Assembly: GCA_023301565.1 (NCBI GenBank)
Contig: JALZUO010000146.1
Coordinates: 1-49,695, forward strand
Source of the DNA: Oligoflexales bacterium
GTDB lineage: Bacteria; Bdellovibrionota_B; Oligoflexia; Oligoflexales; JALZUQ01
Direction: 5' to 3'
Length of the DNA stretch: 49,695 nucleotides
The notes beneath the pieces were generated by a model that saw nothing but the letters and a program-made list of their open reading frames with translations, ran no database searches and was not told the origin of the DNA. Both the position numbers and the translations under genes were made by a program. Shown here in pieces: positions 25,606 through 34,492 of the stretch (positions are counted from its first letter, which is position 1; each line of letters starts with the position of its first letter).

Positions 25606-25611
25606 TTTTTA

Positions 25612-25827
25612 TTATTTTGCCCCGAAGAACATCTTGAAAGCCATACCTGTTAAGGAAGTAACTAAGGCAATTATACCTGAAACCATTACTTTTATCGTAC
25701 CTTGATTAGCTTTTATCTTTTCTTCAGTAGCCACTATTCTTTGAACGTGGTTATCTAGTTTCTCTTCAATTCTCTCTAGACTATCGAATATTCTCTCATG
25801 TATTTGGCTGTGGTTATTATTTTCCAT
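25612..25827 (-). CDS. XhlA-like holin candidate (71 aa)
   Basis: The N-terminal two thirds are a coiled coil (HERIFDSLERIEEKLDNHVQRIVATEEKI), and residues 47-66 form one hydrophobic helix (VMVSGIIALVTSLTGMAFKMFF). This is the layout of haemolysin XhlA-type phage proteins, which associate with the membrane and assist lysis. It would open the membrane for the M15-type lysin. Coupled by TAATG to the fibre gene. Family call by layout only. Confidence 0.65.
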   Translation of the reverse strand: MENNNHSQIHERIFDSLERIEEKLDNHVQRIVATEEKIKANQGTIKVMVSGIIALVTSLTGMAFKMFFGAK

Positions 25828-27212
25828 TATAATTCAATAACCTCTATAGCTACGTTATTCATAAAGACTTGACCATTAACCTTTTGTCCCTCTATCCTTA
25901 GAGTTCTAGTAGATCCAAATGCAAATTGATTTGGAGGAATCACAAAGCTAACAGTAGAGCTTGGCACAAAGTGACGTTGAACAGTAGCATTCCCATTGAA
26001 GTCATGCGAGTATCTTAGACGTTGGATACCTAGAGTAGATCCTCCAGTTACATCTCTCAATCTGAAGTTTCCTTCACCGGTAGCTGTTCCTCCTCCTCCA
26101 CTGAATGCGAATTGATTTGCAGCTACTTGTATCCAGCTATCAATTACCCTATTTTGAGCAGTTATTCTAACCATAACAGGTCTATTTCTAAAAGTAACAC
26201 TTACATTAGGGAAAGAAGGTAGTACAGAGAATCCTGAAGAAGTTATCTCACTGAAGCCACTAACAGTACCAGACTTAGTATATGTTGGAGTTCTATTAGA
26301 CCAGTCAGTACCATCGTACCTCAAAGAATTACCCGGTTGAGGATTAGATATTGAAGTATCTACAGCTTCAGAAATTACGAGATCTTGATTTAACCATGAA
26401 TTGAAAGATGAAGAATATTGTAATATTTGACCGTTATTAGGAGTAGTAGCTGAATCTACATCTCTAAGGCTATTAAGATCTATACTATTTTCAAGATCAG
26501 CATTAACCCATGTTTGGGATGTAGCATTGTATAACAGTATATTATTTTGAATAGGGGATGTAATATTTACATTAGTAAGATCTTCTACATTAGGAGGAGT
26601 ACTAGACTCTATCTGGCATACTGTACCGTCAGACTCAATGAAGAATAATCCAGCAGCTTTTCTATATACCTTAACGAAACCAGCAGCAGGAGCAGCAGGA
26701 TCGTCAGCTCTTTCTTCTACTGTGATAAAGCCTCTAGCTATTTGTTCTACTATCGATTTATTTGTAAGCTCTTGAGTATCTGATGTACCTACAACGTTAC
26801 CTATAACACCGTGAACTCCTGAAGGGGAGTTATCTACCTCAGTACCATGCCTTAAGCCTGTGATTGTATTTGCATTAGCATCTAAAGATTTACCTGATAG
26901 TGTTTGAGTATCTGATGTACCTACGATATTACCCACAACCCCATGCACATTACTAGTAGGATTATCTACTTGAGCACCGTGAGTAAAAGCTCCGACAGTT
27001 GTAGTAGTAGAAGCATCTATTTCTTTATTAAATAATACCTGTACCGAATTGGTATCTACGAGATTTGTGGTACCCGAAGCTATTGGAGGTAATACTACAG
27101 TAACATCTCCAGCAGAAGCAACGTCAGCTGAAGGCTCAATAGTAATCTGATTACCATTAGACTGTCTAAATACTAATCTAACAAATTCAGTAAGTTGTCC
27201 AAATAATCTCAT
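25827..27212 (-). CDS. Fibre-like virion protein with internal repeats (461 aa)
   Basis: Ser/Thr/Asn/Gly-rich beta protein. A 32-residue unit is repeated at residues 78-109 and 122-153 (pattern HGxxVDNxxSxVHGVxGN, then VGTSDTQxLxxKS). Further modules, LxNVNITSPIQNNILLYNATSQTWVN and a diverged copy, are also found in the fibres at 27422 and 38205. The C-terminal 140 residues look like a compact beta domain that could bind a receptor. A tail fibre or head decoration is likely. AAAGGGACAAC precedes the start. Confidence 0.7.
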   Translation of the reverse strand: MRLFGQLTEFVRLVFRQSNGNQITIEPSADVASAGDVTVVLPPIASGTTNLVDTNSVQVLFNKEIDASTTTTVGAFTHGAQVDNPTSNVHGVVGNIVGTSDTQTLSGKSLDANANTITGLRHGTEVDNSPSGVHGVIGNVVGTSDTQELTNKSIVEQIARGFITVEERADDPAAPAAGFVKVYRKAAGLFFIESDGTVCQIESSTPPNVEDLTNVNITSPIQNNILLYNATSQTWVNADLENSIDLNSLRDVDSATTPNNGQILQYSSSFNSWLNQDLVISEAVDTSISNPQPGNSLRYDGTDWSNRTPTYTKSGTVSGFSEITSSGFSVLPSFPNVSVTFRNRPVMVRITAQNRVIDSWIQVAANQFAFSGGGGTATGEGNFRLRDVTGGSTLGIQRLRYSHDFNGNATVQRHFVPSSTVSFVIPPNQFAFGSTRTLRIEGQKVNGQVFMNNVAIEVIEL

Positions 27213-27421
27213 GTTGTCCCTTTCAAGGTATACTCTACTATCTTTCTTTCAATTTCCTGAAGCTCCCATTCAAGCTCCATCTTCTTCTTTTCCAGTACTA
27301 CTAAGTCTAATTCTTTATTCTTAGCCTCTATAGAAACTTCTTGTAGCATTTCTGCTATTTTCTGATATGTATTATCTAACCTAAACATAACTATATCAGA
27401 TATGTTTGTTATTATTTTCAT
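27209..27421 (-). CDS. Small coiled-coil protein between two fibre genes (70 aa)
   Basis: Leu/Glu/Lys heptads across most of the length (IAEMLQEVSIEAKNKELDLVV, then KKKMELEWELQEIERKIVEY). ATGA overlap with the downstream fibre. Small helical proteins here may be fibre chaperones or trimerisation aids; not established. Confidence 0.65.
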   Translation of the reverse strand: MKIITNISDIVMFRLDNTYQKIAEMLQEVSIEAKNKELDLVVLEKKKMELEWELQEIERKIVEYTLKGTT

Positions 27422-29113
27422 CTATATACTACCTAGAAAAATACCGGCTGAGAAACCTCCACGGCTATTGCTTGGTGCATTTATTGTTCCAGTAACTCCA
27501 TTCGGTCCCCTAACTAGAAATCTAAAGCTAATCTCCCAACCCTCTTGTAGTTCAATAATTTCATTGAAGTCAGCAGAATATGAATCTGAAGTTATACCTA
27601 AATCTGAATTTGTACTTGAAGATGAAGCTAAAACAATACTACCATTTAATAATAAATCTACTTGAATATATACATTCGCACTGGCACCTATTGTCTCTCT
27701 TAATCTAAGATCCCAAACTCCAGCAAAACCTGGTTGTACCGTAAATACTCCTGTACTGCTATTGTAGAAATTATTTGTATCTATTTGAGCATTACCACCT
27801 ATTCCATACGTACTAAACTGTCCTATTTCATATTGACTATCAGAGTTTGGTCCATTGAATTTCCAACCAACAAAAGAAGGAGCTGTTGAAGATCCTCCTG
27901 TAGATCCTCCCGAAGGTGCAGCTTGAGCTTCCCACTGTCCTATAGTACCATTGAAAGTCAGGACATCTCCATCATTCAGAGAAGTAATAGTAGTATCAAA
28001 TAAGTCATTTAGAACATTAGTAGGAGCTGGTGCAATTACAGGAAAAAACGTAGTACCATCCGTTACTAGATTTAAATTAGTAGCAGGGGGAACAGGATTT
28101 GAAACTGTATCAAAATCAGGAAAGTCATTGATACTTGTAGGTATCATAGGTTGAGGAGTATTCACAAAGTTTGTACCATTGTGAACCAATATATCATTGT
28201 TTTGAACATTGTTAAGATCTACGTTGTTAAGATTTTCAATATTCAATACTACGGCACCATCTTCTCCATTTACAGATAGAACGGCACCTGCCGAAGCTGC
28301 TTCCTCAATTGCAGATTGAACGTCCGTGGAAACGATCCCTGCTGCTGGAGTGAAAGGAACTTCGGAGGCTGTTTGATCACTTGTAGCGTTAGCTTCTATT
28401 CCTGCTAACTTAGTTACATCTGTTGGAGATATAAACTTATTCATAGATGTGCTATCATCTATCTTATCTGCATTAATATTTGCAGTAGTTGAAATGTTTG
28501 AGTCTACTATTGTTTGACTTCTAATTGTAAGTCCTGAAACTGTATTCGCTTCGATTTGACCTATTGAAGTTGTATCAATTTGAATTGCATTTGAAGTATT
28601 ATCTCCAATGAAGATATGATTCTCAGGAAGAGCGTTAGTAGAAACTGAAACCCATCCCAACTGTCCTATACCATTAGTAGTTAGTACTTGTCCCGTTGCA
28701 CCATCTGCACTAGGAAGAACAAAAGATACATCAGAAGTTAAACCTACAGGAGCTAATATCTCCACAAAGTTTGTATCCAATTTGCTATCATTTTTTAATT
28801 TAAGAGATTCTGCTGTAACAGAGTCACAGAAAGTAACTAGACCGTCAATGTTTACAGTACTTGCAAATACATTAACATCTTGTACAGGCTGACCTTCAGA
28901 GCCTAGATTAATAACTCCACCATTACCAGCTCCACCTAAATCATTTGCATTAGGTTGGATGGTTATGCCTTCTCTAGATCTAAGGATAACTTCATCTGTA
29001 TTTGAAAAGTCAAGAGTAGTCGCAAGTAAATCAATTCGATTCAAGTTGTAGCGAGCATCTGCTGTCAAATCAGAAGTTATTCTAAGTTTTAGATTTTGGG
29101 TGAAAGTAGTCAT
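27422..29113 (-). CDS. Fibre-like virion protein with C-terminal jelly-roll-like domain (563 aa)
   Basis: CAGGAAACCAG precedes ATG. The N-terminal 100 residues are beta-rich, followed by modules of the type AAGIVSTDVQSAIEEA, NVDLNNVQNNDILVHNGTNFVN and LNDGDVLTFNGTIGQWEAQ. The last 150 residues (GWKFNGPNSDSQYEIG to GGFSAGIFLGSI) have the strand pattern and ending of C1q/TNF-like or similar receptor-binding heads. Tail fibre or spike is the most likely role. Confidence 0.75.
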   Translation of the reverse strand: MTTFTQNLKLRITSDLTADARYNLNRIDLLATTLDFSNTDEVILRSREGITIQPNANDLGGAGNGGVINLGSEGQPVQDVNVFASTVNIDGLVTFCDSVTAESLKLKNDSKLDTNFVEILAPVGLTSDVSFVLPSADGATGQVLTTNGIGQLGWVSVSTNALPENHIFIGDNTSNAIQIDTTSIGQIEANTVSGLTIRSQTIVDSNISTTANINADKIDDSTSMNKFISPTDVTKLAGIEANATSDQTASEVPFTPAAGIVSTDVQSAIEEAASAGAVLSVNGEDGAVVLNIENLNNVDLNNVQNNDILVHNGTNFVNTPQPMIPTSINDFPDFDTVSNPVPPATNLNLVTDGTTFFPVIAPAPTNVLNDLFDTTITSLNDGDVLTFNGTIGQWEAQAAPSGGSTGGSSTAPSFVGWKFNGPNSDSQYEIGQFSTYGIGGNAQIDTNNFYNSSTGVFTVQPGFAGVWDLRLRETIGASANVYIQVDLLLNGSIVLASSSSTNSDLGITSDSYSADFNEIIELQEGWEISFRFLVRGPNGVTGTINAPSNSRGGFSAGIFLGSI

Positions 29114-29132
29114 CTGGTTTCCTGTTGTGAAA

Positions 29133-29217
29133 TACTGTAGACTTTCTTAGGACAAAGTATAGCCTACAGTACGTGTTTGGAAGGATATTAAGGGGAAAGG
29201 TTTTTACCCAATCCCCT
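29133..29217 (-). terminator. Two hairpins between capsid and fibre genes
   Basis: Following the capsid stop in the minus-strand RNA come two inverted repeats. The first, AGGGGA...TCCCCT (29217-29191), has only a short T tract and may be a partial terminator. The second, TACTGTAG / CTACAGTA (29171-29133), is a perfect 8-base-pair outer stem with an inner ACTTT / AAAGT stem and a bulge. They could lower fibre expression relative to capsid, or protect the capsid message end. Confidence 0.6.
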
Positions 29218-29223
29218 CATAGA

Positions 29224-30588
29224 TTAAAGTGTGAAGTTCTCAACTACAGCGATTGCATTCGGCTGCTTAGCGATCAAAACAACTGTACTTTGCATGAAGC
29301 TAGTAACAACGTTTGAGTAAGAACCATTTGCATGTGGCTTAAGTAAGAAATCAGAGTTTCCAGAACCAGCTTTAACAGTTTGGAAGTCAGAACCGTGAAG
29401 TTCACATACTTTTTCTTTGCTTGCTTTGTCTTCTGGGATCATGTAGATCTTATTTGTTGGGATGAACTCAGAAACTTCAGTTTTAAGAGTATCATTTCTG
29501 TGCATGTAAGCGAAACATTCGCCGCCACGAGCAGTATCTTTAACAGTAACAAATCGTCTGTCACTTTCTCTATCATTCACAAGCTTAGCATGTGCTTCAG
29601 GAGACATTAACATTTGATTGTAACGGTAAACACCTTCACCAGCAGCTAACTTAGCTTTGTTCAATGCTCTTTCGATGTAAATTACATCTAATGCATTTCC
29701 AGCAGCACTCTGACGAGAACCAGCAGTTACGCCACTCATTGTAATACCATGAACAGTACGGCCGTCATTTGCAGTCAAAGACTCAAGTCCTGCCATTGTA
29801 CTAGAAACAGTATTGTAATCACCGATTGGAGAAGTAGTATCTATAGCAGAAGTATTGTTTCTGTATAAAACGTCACCAGCAGCGATTCCAGTTGAAGCAA
29901 CAGTAGTAAGAGCAGCACCATTGATGTCTACGATCTGAGCTTTAACTTTGTTAGTTTCACGATCACGCTCTGTCATTACTAATGTGTAATATCCAGCAGC
30001 TGCACCACGATCAGAAGTAGCATCAGGACTGAAAGCAAATAAATGCTCATTAGCACCAACCCAACCAACAAATCCTTCAGCAGTTGTGTCAAACGTAAGT
30101 TCAACTTCACCTGTTGCGATGTTAGCTTCGTCGATAGAAAGGATAGTACCGATGATACCAGTACCAGAACCGTACAACGCACGAGAAAGAACTCTTTCAG
30201 TACCTAATCTTTTGCTGTCGATTTCTAGTTTTAGAGGCTCTAAGTAACGAGCAGTTGGGTTTCTCATAGCACGTTGCCATAAGTTATACTCTAGCTCAAT
30301 AGTAGCGTCGATTTCCTTAAGAACAGCAGTGAACTCACGAGAAGTTGCTTGTTGTGCTTTTGGAAAAGGTCGGTTAGTTTGACCTGGGTTTTGGAACTGA
30401 ATAGCCGGAAGACCATAAGAATCTTGAAACAAGAATCTGATTTCACGAGCATCATTTGCTCCAACTCTTTTTCTCTTAACGTTTTCCCAATCACGGAAAT
30501 CTTCAGAGATTTGGTTACGAATACCGTCATTAAAGACGATCTGGAGAATATCTCCATGGTTTAAAGTATCAATGTTTTGAAATGACAT
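29224..30588 (-). CDS. Major capsid protein
   Basis: A 454-residue protein placed after portal and scaffold in transcription order. Seen: N-terminal arm region, E-loop-like stretch (PFPKAQQATSREFTAVLKEI), a long spine-like helix (PLKLEIDSKRLGTERVLSRALYGSG), an inserted Gly/Asp-rich domain, and a P-domain ending in strands (VVLIAKQPNAIAVVENFTL). This is compatible with the HK97 fold. Codons appear more C-ended than in the neighbours, as in very highly expressed genes. Ribosome binding site AAGGAATTAACAC. No cleavage site is evident. Confidence 0.8.
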   Translation of the reverse strand: MSFQNIDTLNHGDILQIVFNDGIRNQISEDFRDWENVKRKRVGANDAREIRFLFQDSYGLPAIQFQNPGQTNRPFPKAQQATSREFTAVLKEIDATIELEYNLWQRAMRNPTARYLEPLKLEIDSKRLGTERVLSRALYGSGTGIIGTILSIDEANIATGEVELTFDTTAEGFVGWVGANEHLFAFSPDATSDRGAAAGYYTLVMTERDRETNKVKAQIVDINGAALTTVASTGIAAGDVLYRNNTSAIDTTSPIGDYNTVSSTMAGLESLTANDGRTVHGITMSGVTAGSRQSAAGNALDVIYIERALNKAKLAAGEGVYRYNQMLMSPEAHAKLVNDRESDRRFVTVKDTARGGECFAYMHRNDTLKTEVSEFIPTNKIYMIPEDKASKEKVCELHGSDFQTVKAGSGNSDFLLKPHANGSYSNVVTSFMQSTVVLIAKQPNAIAVVENFTL

Positions 30589-30622
30589 GTGTTAATTCCT
30601 TATTATTATATGTCTGTTTAAA

Positions 30623-31822
30623 TTATTTCTTTCTAGATTTTGCCCATAAGTCTAACAAAGCTCCAGTACCTTGTCCCTTTTTAAAAGCATCTACTAATTG
30701 ACTACGATCTGCTGTAGAGGTTGAACCCATACTACTTTTGATCTGAGTCTGTACGCTTGAAGCGGAATCTTGTTTCTTCTTTGTAATAGCTTTCTTAAGT
30801 TTTGCACGAGATTGCTTATTAATAAACTTTCTCAATGGAAGAGCTTTCTCTCTCATTACTTTTTCAACTACTGCATTAGTTAACTCAACACCTTGTTCTT
30901 CTAAGCTTGTTAGTTCAGCTTGTGAGGAAGCCCAGATCATTGTATCAAGTTTATGTTCTTGATCCGCATCTTCTAGTTTTCCTGAGAACCTGTACTTGTC
31001 AAACGATGTGTTGACTGTACTTTGCAACGCTTTGAGCTGGGCTTGAGTTTCCTTCTCTTGAATGCTGCTTTTAAACTGCTCATTCTCCTGACGGATTTTC
31101 TCTAACTCTCTTTGTTGCTTTATCTGCTCTTTCTGATAGTCCATCTTAGCAAGTTGTGACGGGCTAGCATTTCTTCGTGATTCATACTCTTCAATGATGT
31201 TTTGCTTCATTTCTTCGTATGCATTACCATTTCCTGCTAGTCTGTTAATAAGTCCTTCACTACCGTCAGCTTGATAGATAGTATCTAACTCATTAAACAA
31301 CTGTACTTTTTCAGAAGCTTCGTCTACGCTACCTAATTGTTGGATCTGCTTTTTTAAGGCATCTCTTTCAGTTTGGAATTTACGCATCCCTGCTGCCATG
31401 TGGACAAACTTCTTGAGCTTATCACGATCATTGAAATCTACTTCAATCTCTTTCTTCCGTCCCTTTGAGTCAGTCACAATAACCTTTTCAACCATGGGTA
31501 GTGTAGATTCGCTGTCGCTCATCTGTGCATCCATTTGAGTCCCTTCGGACTGAGATAGTGAAGAATCTTCTTGATCTTCATTCATTGATACGTTAGTATC
31601 TTCTGGTACATCTCCGAATTTCTCATTTAATAGAGCTTCGATTGGAGTTGCTTCATTTTCACTTGCTGAAATCTCTTCAGCTGGATCTACATAATGAGAC
31701 TCTTCAATCTCACCCTGTCCCTTACTGTTTGCATTTACAGCTGCTACTGGATCTTGACCATTGTTCATTGCTCCAAAAGCAGCCTGAAGTTGATCTAATG
31801 TTTTCGATGTATCTTCCATCAT
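30623..31822 (-). CDS. Scaffolding protein
   Basis: A 399-residue acidic protein: low-complexity Glu/Ser/Asp N-terminus (about 1-110), coiled-coil centre (DALKKQIQQLGS, QIKQQRELEKIRQENEQFKSSIQEKE), and a basic helical C-terminus (KLKKAITKKKQ...). The basic C-terminal helices fit capsid binding as in P22-type scaffolds. Located between portal and capsid. A protease domain is absent, so processing would need another enzyme, for example the ClpP-like protein at 42.5 kb. Confidence 0.75.
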   Translation of the reverse strand: MMEDTSKTLDQLQAAFGAMNNGQDPVAAVNANSKGQGEIEESHYVDPAEEISASENEATPIEALLNEKFGDVPEDTNVSMNEDQEDSSLSQSEGTQMDAQMSDSESTLPMVEKVIVTDSKGRKKEIEVDFNDRDKLKKFVHMAAGMRKFQTERDALKKQIQQLGSVDEASEKVQLFNELDTIYQADGSEGLINRLAGNGNAYEEMKQNIIEEYESRRNASPSQLAKMDYQKEQIKQQRELEKIRQENEQFKSSIQEKETQAQLKALQSTVNTSFDKYRFSGKLEDADQEHKLDTMIWASSQAELTSLEEQGVELTNAVVEKVMREKALPLRKFINKQSRAKLKKAITKKKQDSASSVQTQIKSSMGSTSTADRSQLVDAFKKGQGTGALLDLWAKSRKK

Positions 31823-31921
31823 ATTTACCTCTAGCGTCCTGTGCCTACAAAGGATAGCTAATATATTAACACAGTCCCACCACGTTGGGATATGAGTGTA
31901 GGTTTTTTGGTACTTAGGTCT

Positions 31922-31950
31922 ATAATATCAATATCATGCCTAAATGTCAA
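31922..31950 (-). promoter_or_regulatory. Strong sigma70-type promoter before scaffold and capsid genes
   Basis: On the minus strand, TTGACA (31950-31945), a 17-base spacer and TATTAT (31927-31922), in the 137-base gap after the portal. A small hairpin, TCCCA / TGGGA, lies between the promoter and the scaffold start. It would give extra transcription of scaffold and capsid. Confidence 0.8.
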
Positions 31951-31959
31951 GTATTTTTT

Positions 31960-33987
31960 CTATCCATTATTCAATGTAGGAAGTGCTCCCACATCTGCTG
32001 GATTTAGTCCCAAATCAGCTCCTGCTGGTAATGGTCCCGGCTGTCCTGCTGGTCCAGGTGGTAAAGGTCCACCGGCTGCTGGATTGGCAGCTGCTGCTTC
32101 TTGAGCTAACATCTGTGCTCTCTCATCAATATGCTGATCTACTAGCTGTTTAACCTCTTCAGGCAATACCTTATACTCAACAGTCATTGTCCACCTTTTA
32201 GCATAAATCAACATATTCTCATGATCTGCATGCTTTCTAGGTGTGATATATTTCATATTTAGTATCATAGACTCAAAGATTTCTCTTTGTCTGCTTTCAG
32301 CATAATCAAAGTCACTATGCATATTATCAAGCTCATTTAGCTTTAAGTATTTCAGTACTTGTTTAGGGGACATTCCTGCCTTCTCAAACATAGGAGCTAG
32401 AGATAGGATTTCTTCCCTTCTAGTAGTAGGATCTAATGACAATGATGTACCATATTCTACAACAATATCAAATCCACCATCAATATCAGCACCTTTGATC
32501 TCTGCTGCTTCAATAGCCTTTTCTTTACCTACAACCTTAACTGTACGCTCTACTAGCCAATGTCTTCTAACTAGATCTAGATATGCTTTGTAAATACTCT
32601 CTACAGCAGATCTATACTTATTGTACAGACGTCTACGGATCATGTTTCCTTGGTTTGCAGAATACTGCAAGCTGGCTCCTGAAGTCTCTCTAGACTGCTG
32701 TCCAAACATAGCTTCATTCACACCTGAAAGGTCATCAATACCTGTCTTTACATTAGTTCTCATCTCAGCAATATCAGGCATAGATTGACCTGTACTTAGT
32801 AGGTGAGGAGGTTGAGATCCAGTAAACTTAATTACTTCCCAAGGACTGTCAGATATAGCATCATCCGCAATCTCTGTCCCTTCAGGAATAGCTAATCGTA
32901 GAGCACCATGAGCTTGGATATTATCTAGCTTCATTGTATCTAAGGAATTCAATATGTTCTGTAATGGATTGATATATTCTAGGAATGATTTACCTAGAAG
33001 TCTATTTGGAATATCAATATCAGTTAACATACTATAAGGCAGTCTAGCAATTTCTGGTAGTCTATCTATCTTCTTAATTTTAACTTCTTCAGGAATATCT
33101 CTCTTCTCGATATCTTCTAAAGCTCCTGCTTGAGTAAATCTGAAAGGAGAAGGCTTAACCGTTGTAAGTAATGTTCCATCTCTTAAATGAATACAGAATT
33201 TACCTAAGTAACCATTGTGAGGTAGACCTTTTTCCCAATATTCAAATACTTCCACACTATCGTATGTATTCGGTGCATTATTTGATGTATCTTCACTATA
33301 TTGCGTATCTTCTGATGAAGGATATTGCATTCTATACTTCTGTAATACTTCTTGATGATCTGGCCAGTAGTAAGCCGCATCTTCCCAAGGGATCAGTCTT
33401 TTCTCAAATAAGTAACGACATTCATCCCAATCATTTCCAGCATCAGGATCAGTATAGATATTCCACACACTTGGAGCAGTAATCTCTATGTCCCCTTCTA
33501 ATATCATCTCTCCAGTTTCTCTATCTACTTCCAGAATATCTCCTTTGTGGGGATTCCAGATATGCTTTAAGAAACCTGAACCATATGCTAAAGTATTCAG
33601 AGTCATCTGATCTACTTTCTCAGTTAGGTTGTAAACGCGAAGTGCATGTTGTACTAGTTTATCTGCTGCTTCTGCTTTTCTTCTATCATCTTGATCATTA
33701 CTTGTAGGACGGGTAACAACTGAAGGTGGATTAGCTGACATCTGTGCATGTAAGAATCTAAAGTTCTTAAAAGCATATACAACCTTAACATCAATACTGG
33801 AGTTATCAATATCTTCAAATACTGCTTCAAATTCTCCTCCACCAACATTTTTAAGGCCTTTACCGAAGATAGTATCTTCATTGTAATGCCACTGTCGCTC
33901 AGTATCCTTACGGGTTTCCATAGCATACTCTAAACGCTTCTTCAGCTCTTTTTTAGCTTCTTCTGTTGTCCATACTTTAATCTTCAT
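31960..33987 (-). CDS. Portal protein
   Basis: A 675-residue protein with the portal pattern: N-terminal helices with TRKDTERQWHYNEDTIFG, a wing with the signature VVYAFKNFRFLHAQMSANPP, a TLAYGSGFLKHIWNP stretch, 'NIYTDPDAGNDWDECRYLFE', and the stem/crown helices (QSRETSGASLQYSANQGNMIRRRLYNKY). The C-terminus is Pro/Gly/Ala-rich low complexity. It makes the twelve-subunit ring at the packaging vertex. Length and layout are like the P22/podovirus portals. Coupled by TAATG to the gene upstream and two genes below TerL. Confidence 0.8.
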   Translation of the reverse strand: MKIKVWTTEEAKKELKKRLEYAMETRKDTERQWHYNEDTIFGKGLKNVGGGEFEAVFEDIDNSSIDVKVVYAFKNFRFLHAQMSANPPSVVTRPTSNDQDDRRKAEAADKLVQHALRVYNLTEKVDQMTLNTLAYGSGFLKHIWNPHKGDILEVDRETGEMILEGDIEITAPSVWNIYTDPDAGNDWDECRYLFEKRLIPWEDAAYYWPDHQEVLQKYRMQYPSSEDTQYSEDTSNNAPNTYDSVEVFEYWEKGLPHNGYLGKFCIHLRDGTLLTTVKPSPFRFTQAGALEDIEKRDIPEEVKIKKIDRLPEIARLPYSMLTDIDIPNRLLGKSFLEYINPLQNILNSLDTMKLDNIQAHGALRLAIPEGTEIADDAISDSPWEVIKFTGSQPPHLLSTGQSMPDIAEMRTNVKTGIDDLSGVNEAMFGQQSRETSGASLQYSANQGNMIRRRLYNKYRSAVESIYKAYLDLVRRHWLVERTVKVVGKEKAIEAAEIKGADIDGGFDIVVEYGTSLSLDPTTRREEILSLAPMFEKAGMSPKQVLKYLKLNELDNMHSDFDYAESRQREIFESMILNMKYITPRKHADHENMLIYAKRWTMTVEYKVLPEEVKQLVDQHIDERAQMLAQEAAAANPAAGGPLPPGPAGQPGPLPAGADLGLNPADVGALPTLNNG

Positions 33988-34337
33988 TAACCAAGATCTC
34001 CTAAATATTTTGTACTTTTTCTAAGTGATTTACTTGTCCCCGGCTCTCTAACACTAGAGTACTCTACATCTTCTTCCACGCCATTCGGATCTCTCTTACC
34101 ATACTTCTCTATAACAGGAGTCATCATCCTTAATAGATTATCAACTCTCTTACCTTTTTTCTCTCTACGCATAAGCTTATTGTTTAGCTTGCGGATGAAT
34201 TCCCACTCTTGCATGGAATCTTCATTACTCTCTATACATTCCAAACACTCTCTTACTTTTTCTTCTAAAGTTGGACCTGAAGGTTTCTTCTTTTCTTCAG
34301 TATGTTTTGGCATTTCTATTTGAATTGACAATTTCAT
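33987..34337 (-). CDS. Small basic protein between terminase and portal (116 aa)
   Basis: A helical Lys/Glu-rich protein (VRECLECIESNEDSMQEWEFIRKLNNKLMRREKKG). TAATG to the portal, ATGA to the gene upstream. Location between terminase and portal may suggest a packaging accessory. No family recognised. Confidence 0.7.
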   Translation of the reverse strand: MKLSIQIEMPKHTEEKKKPSGPTLEEKVRECLECIESNEDSMQEWEFIRKLNNKLMRREKKGKRVDNLLRMMTPVIEKYGKRDPNGVEEDVEYSSVREPGTSKSLRKSTKYLGDLG

Positions 34338-34492
34338 TTAAACTTCCTTTTAGTTGGCTTGTTTCCTACCAGTCTAATCAATGTTCTTCTGTATAAATTC
34401 TCTTGTAGCTTTCTTTCTCTACGAATCCCTAAATAGATGAATCCTATTATTGGAATTGTTAAATATGTACTTGCTATGAAAAATAATACCAT
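34334..34492 (-). CDS. Small membrane protein overlapping the terminase stop (52 aa)
   Basis: ATG overlaps the terminase stop (TAATG) and its TGA overlaps the next ATG (ATGA), so it fills the gap exactly. Residues 2-22 are hydrophobic (VLFFIASTYLTIPIIGFIYLG), then a strongly basic tail. A single-pass membrane miniprotein inside the packaging gene group is unexpected. Function unknown. Confidence 0.65.
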   Translation of the reverse strand: MVLFFIASTYLTIPIIGFIYLGIRRERKLQENLYRRTLIRLVGNKPTKRKFK

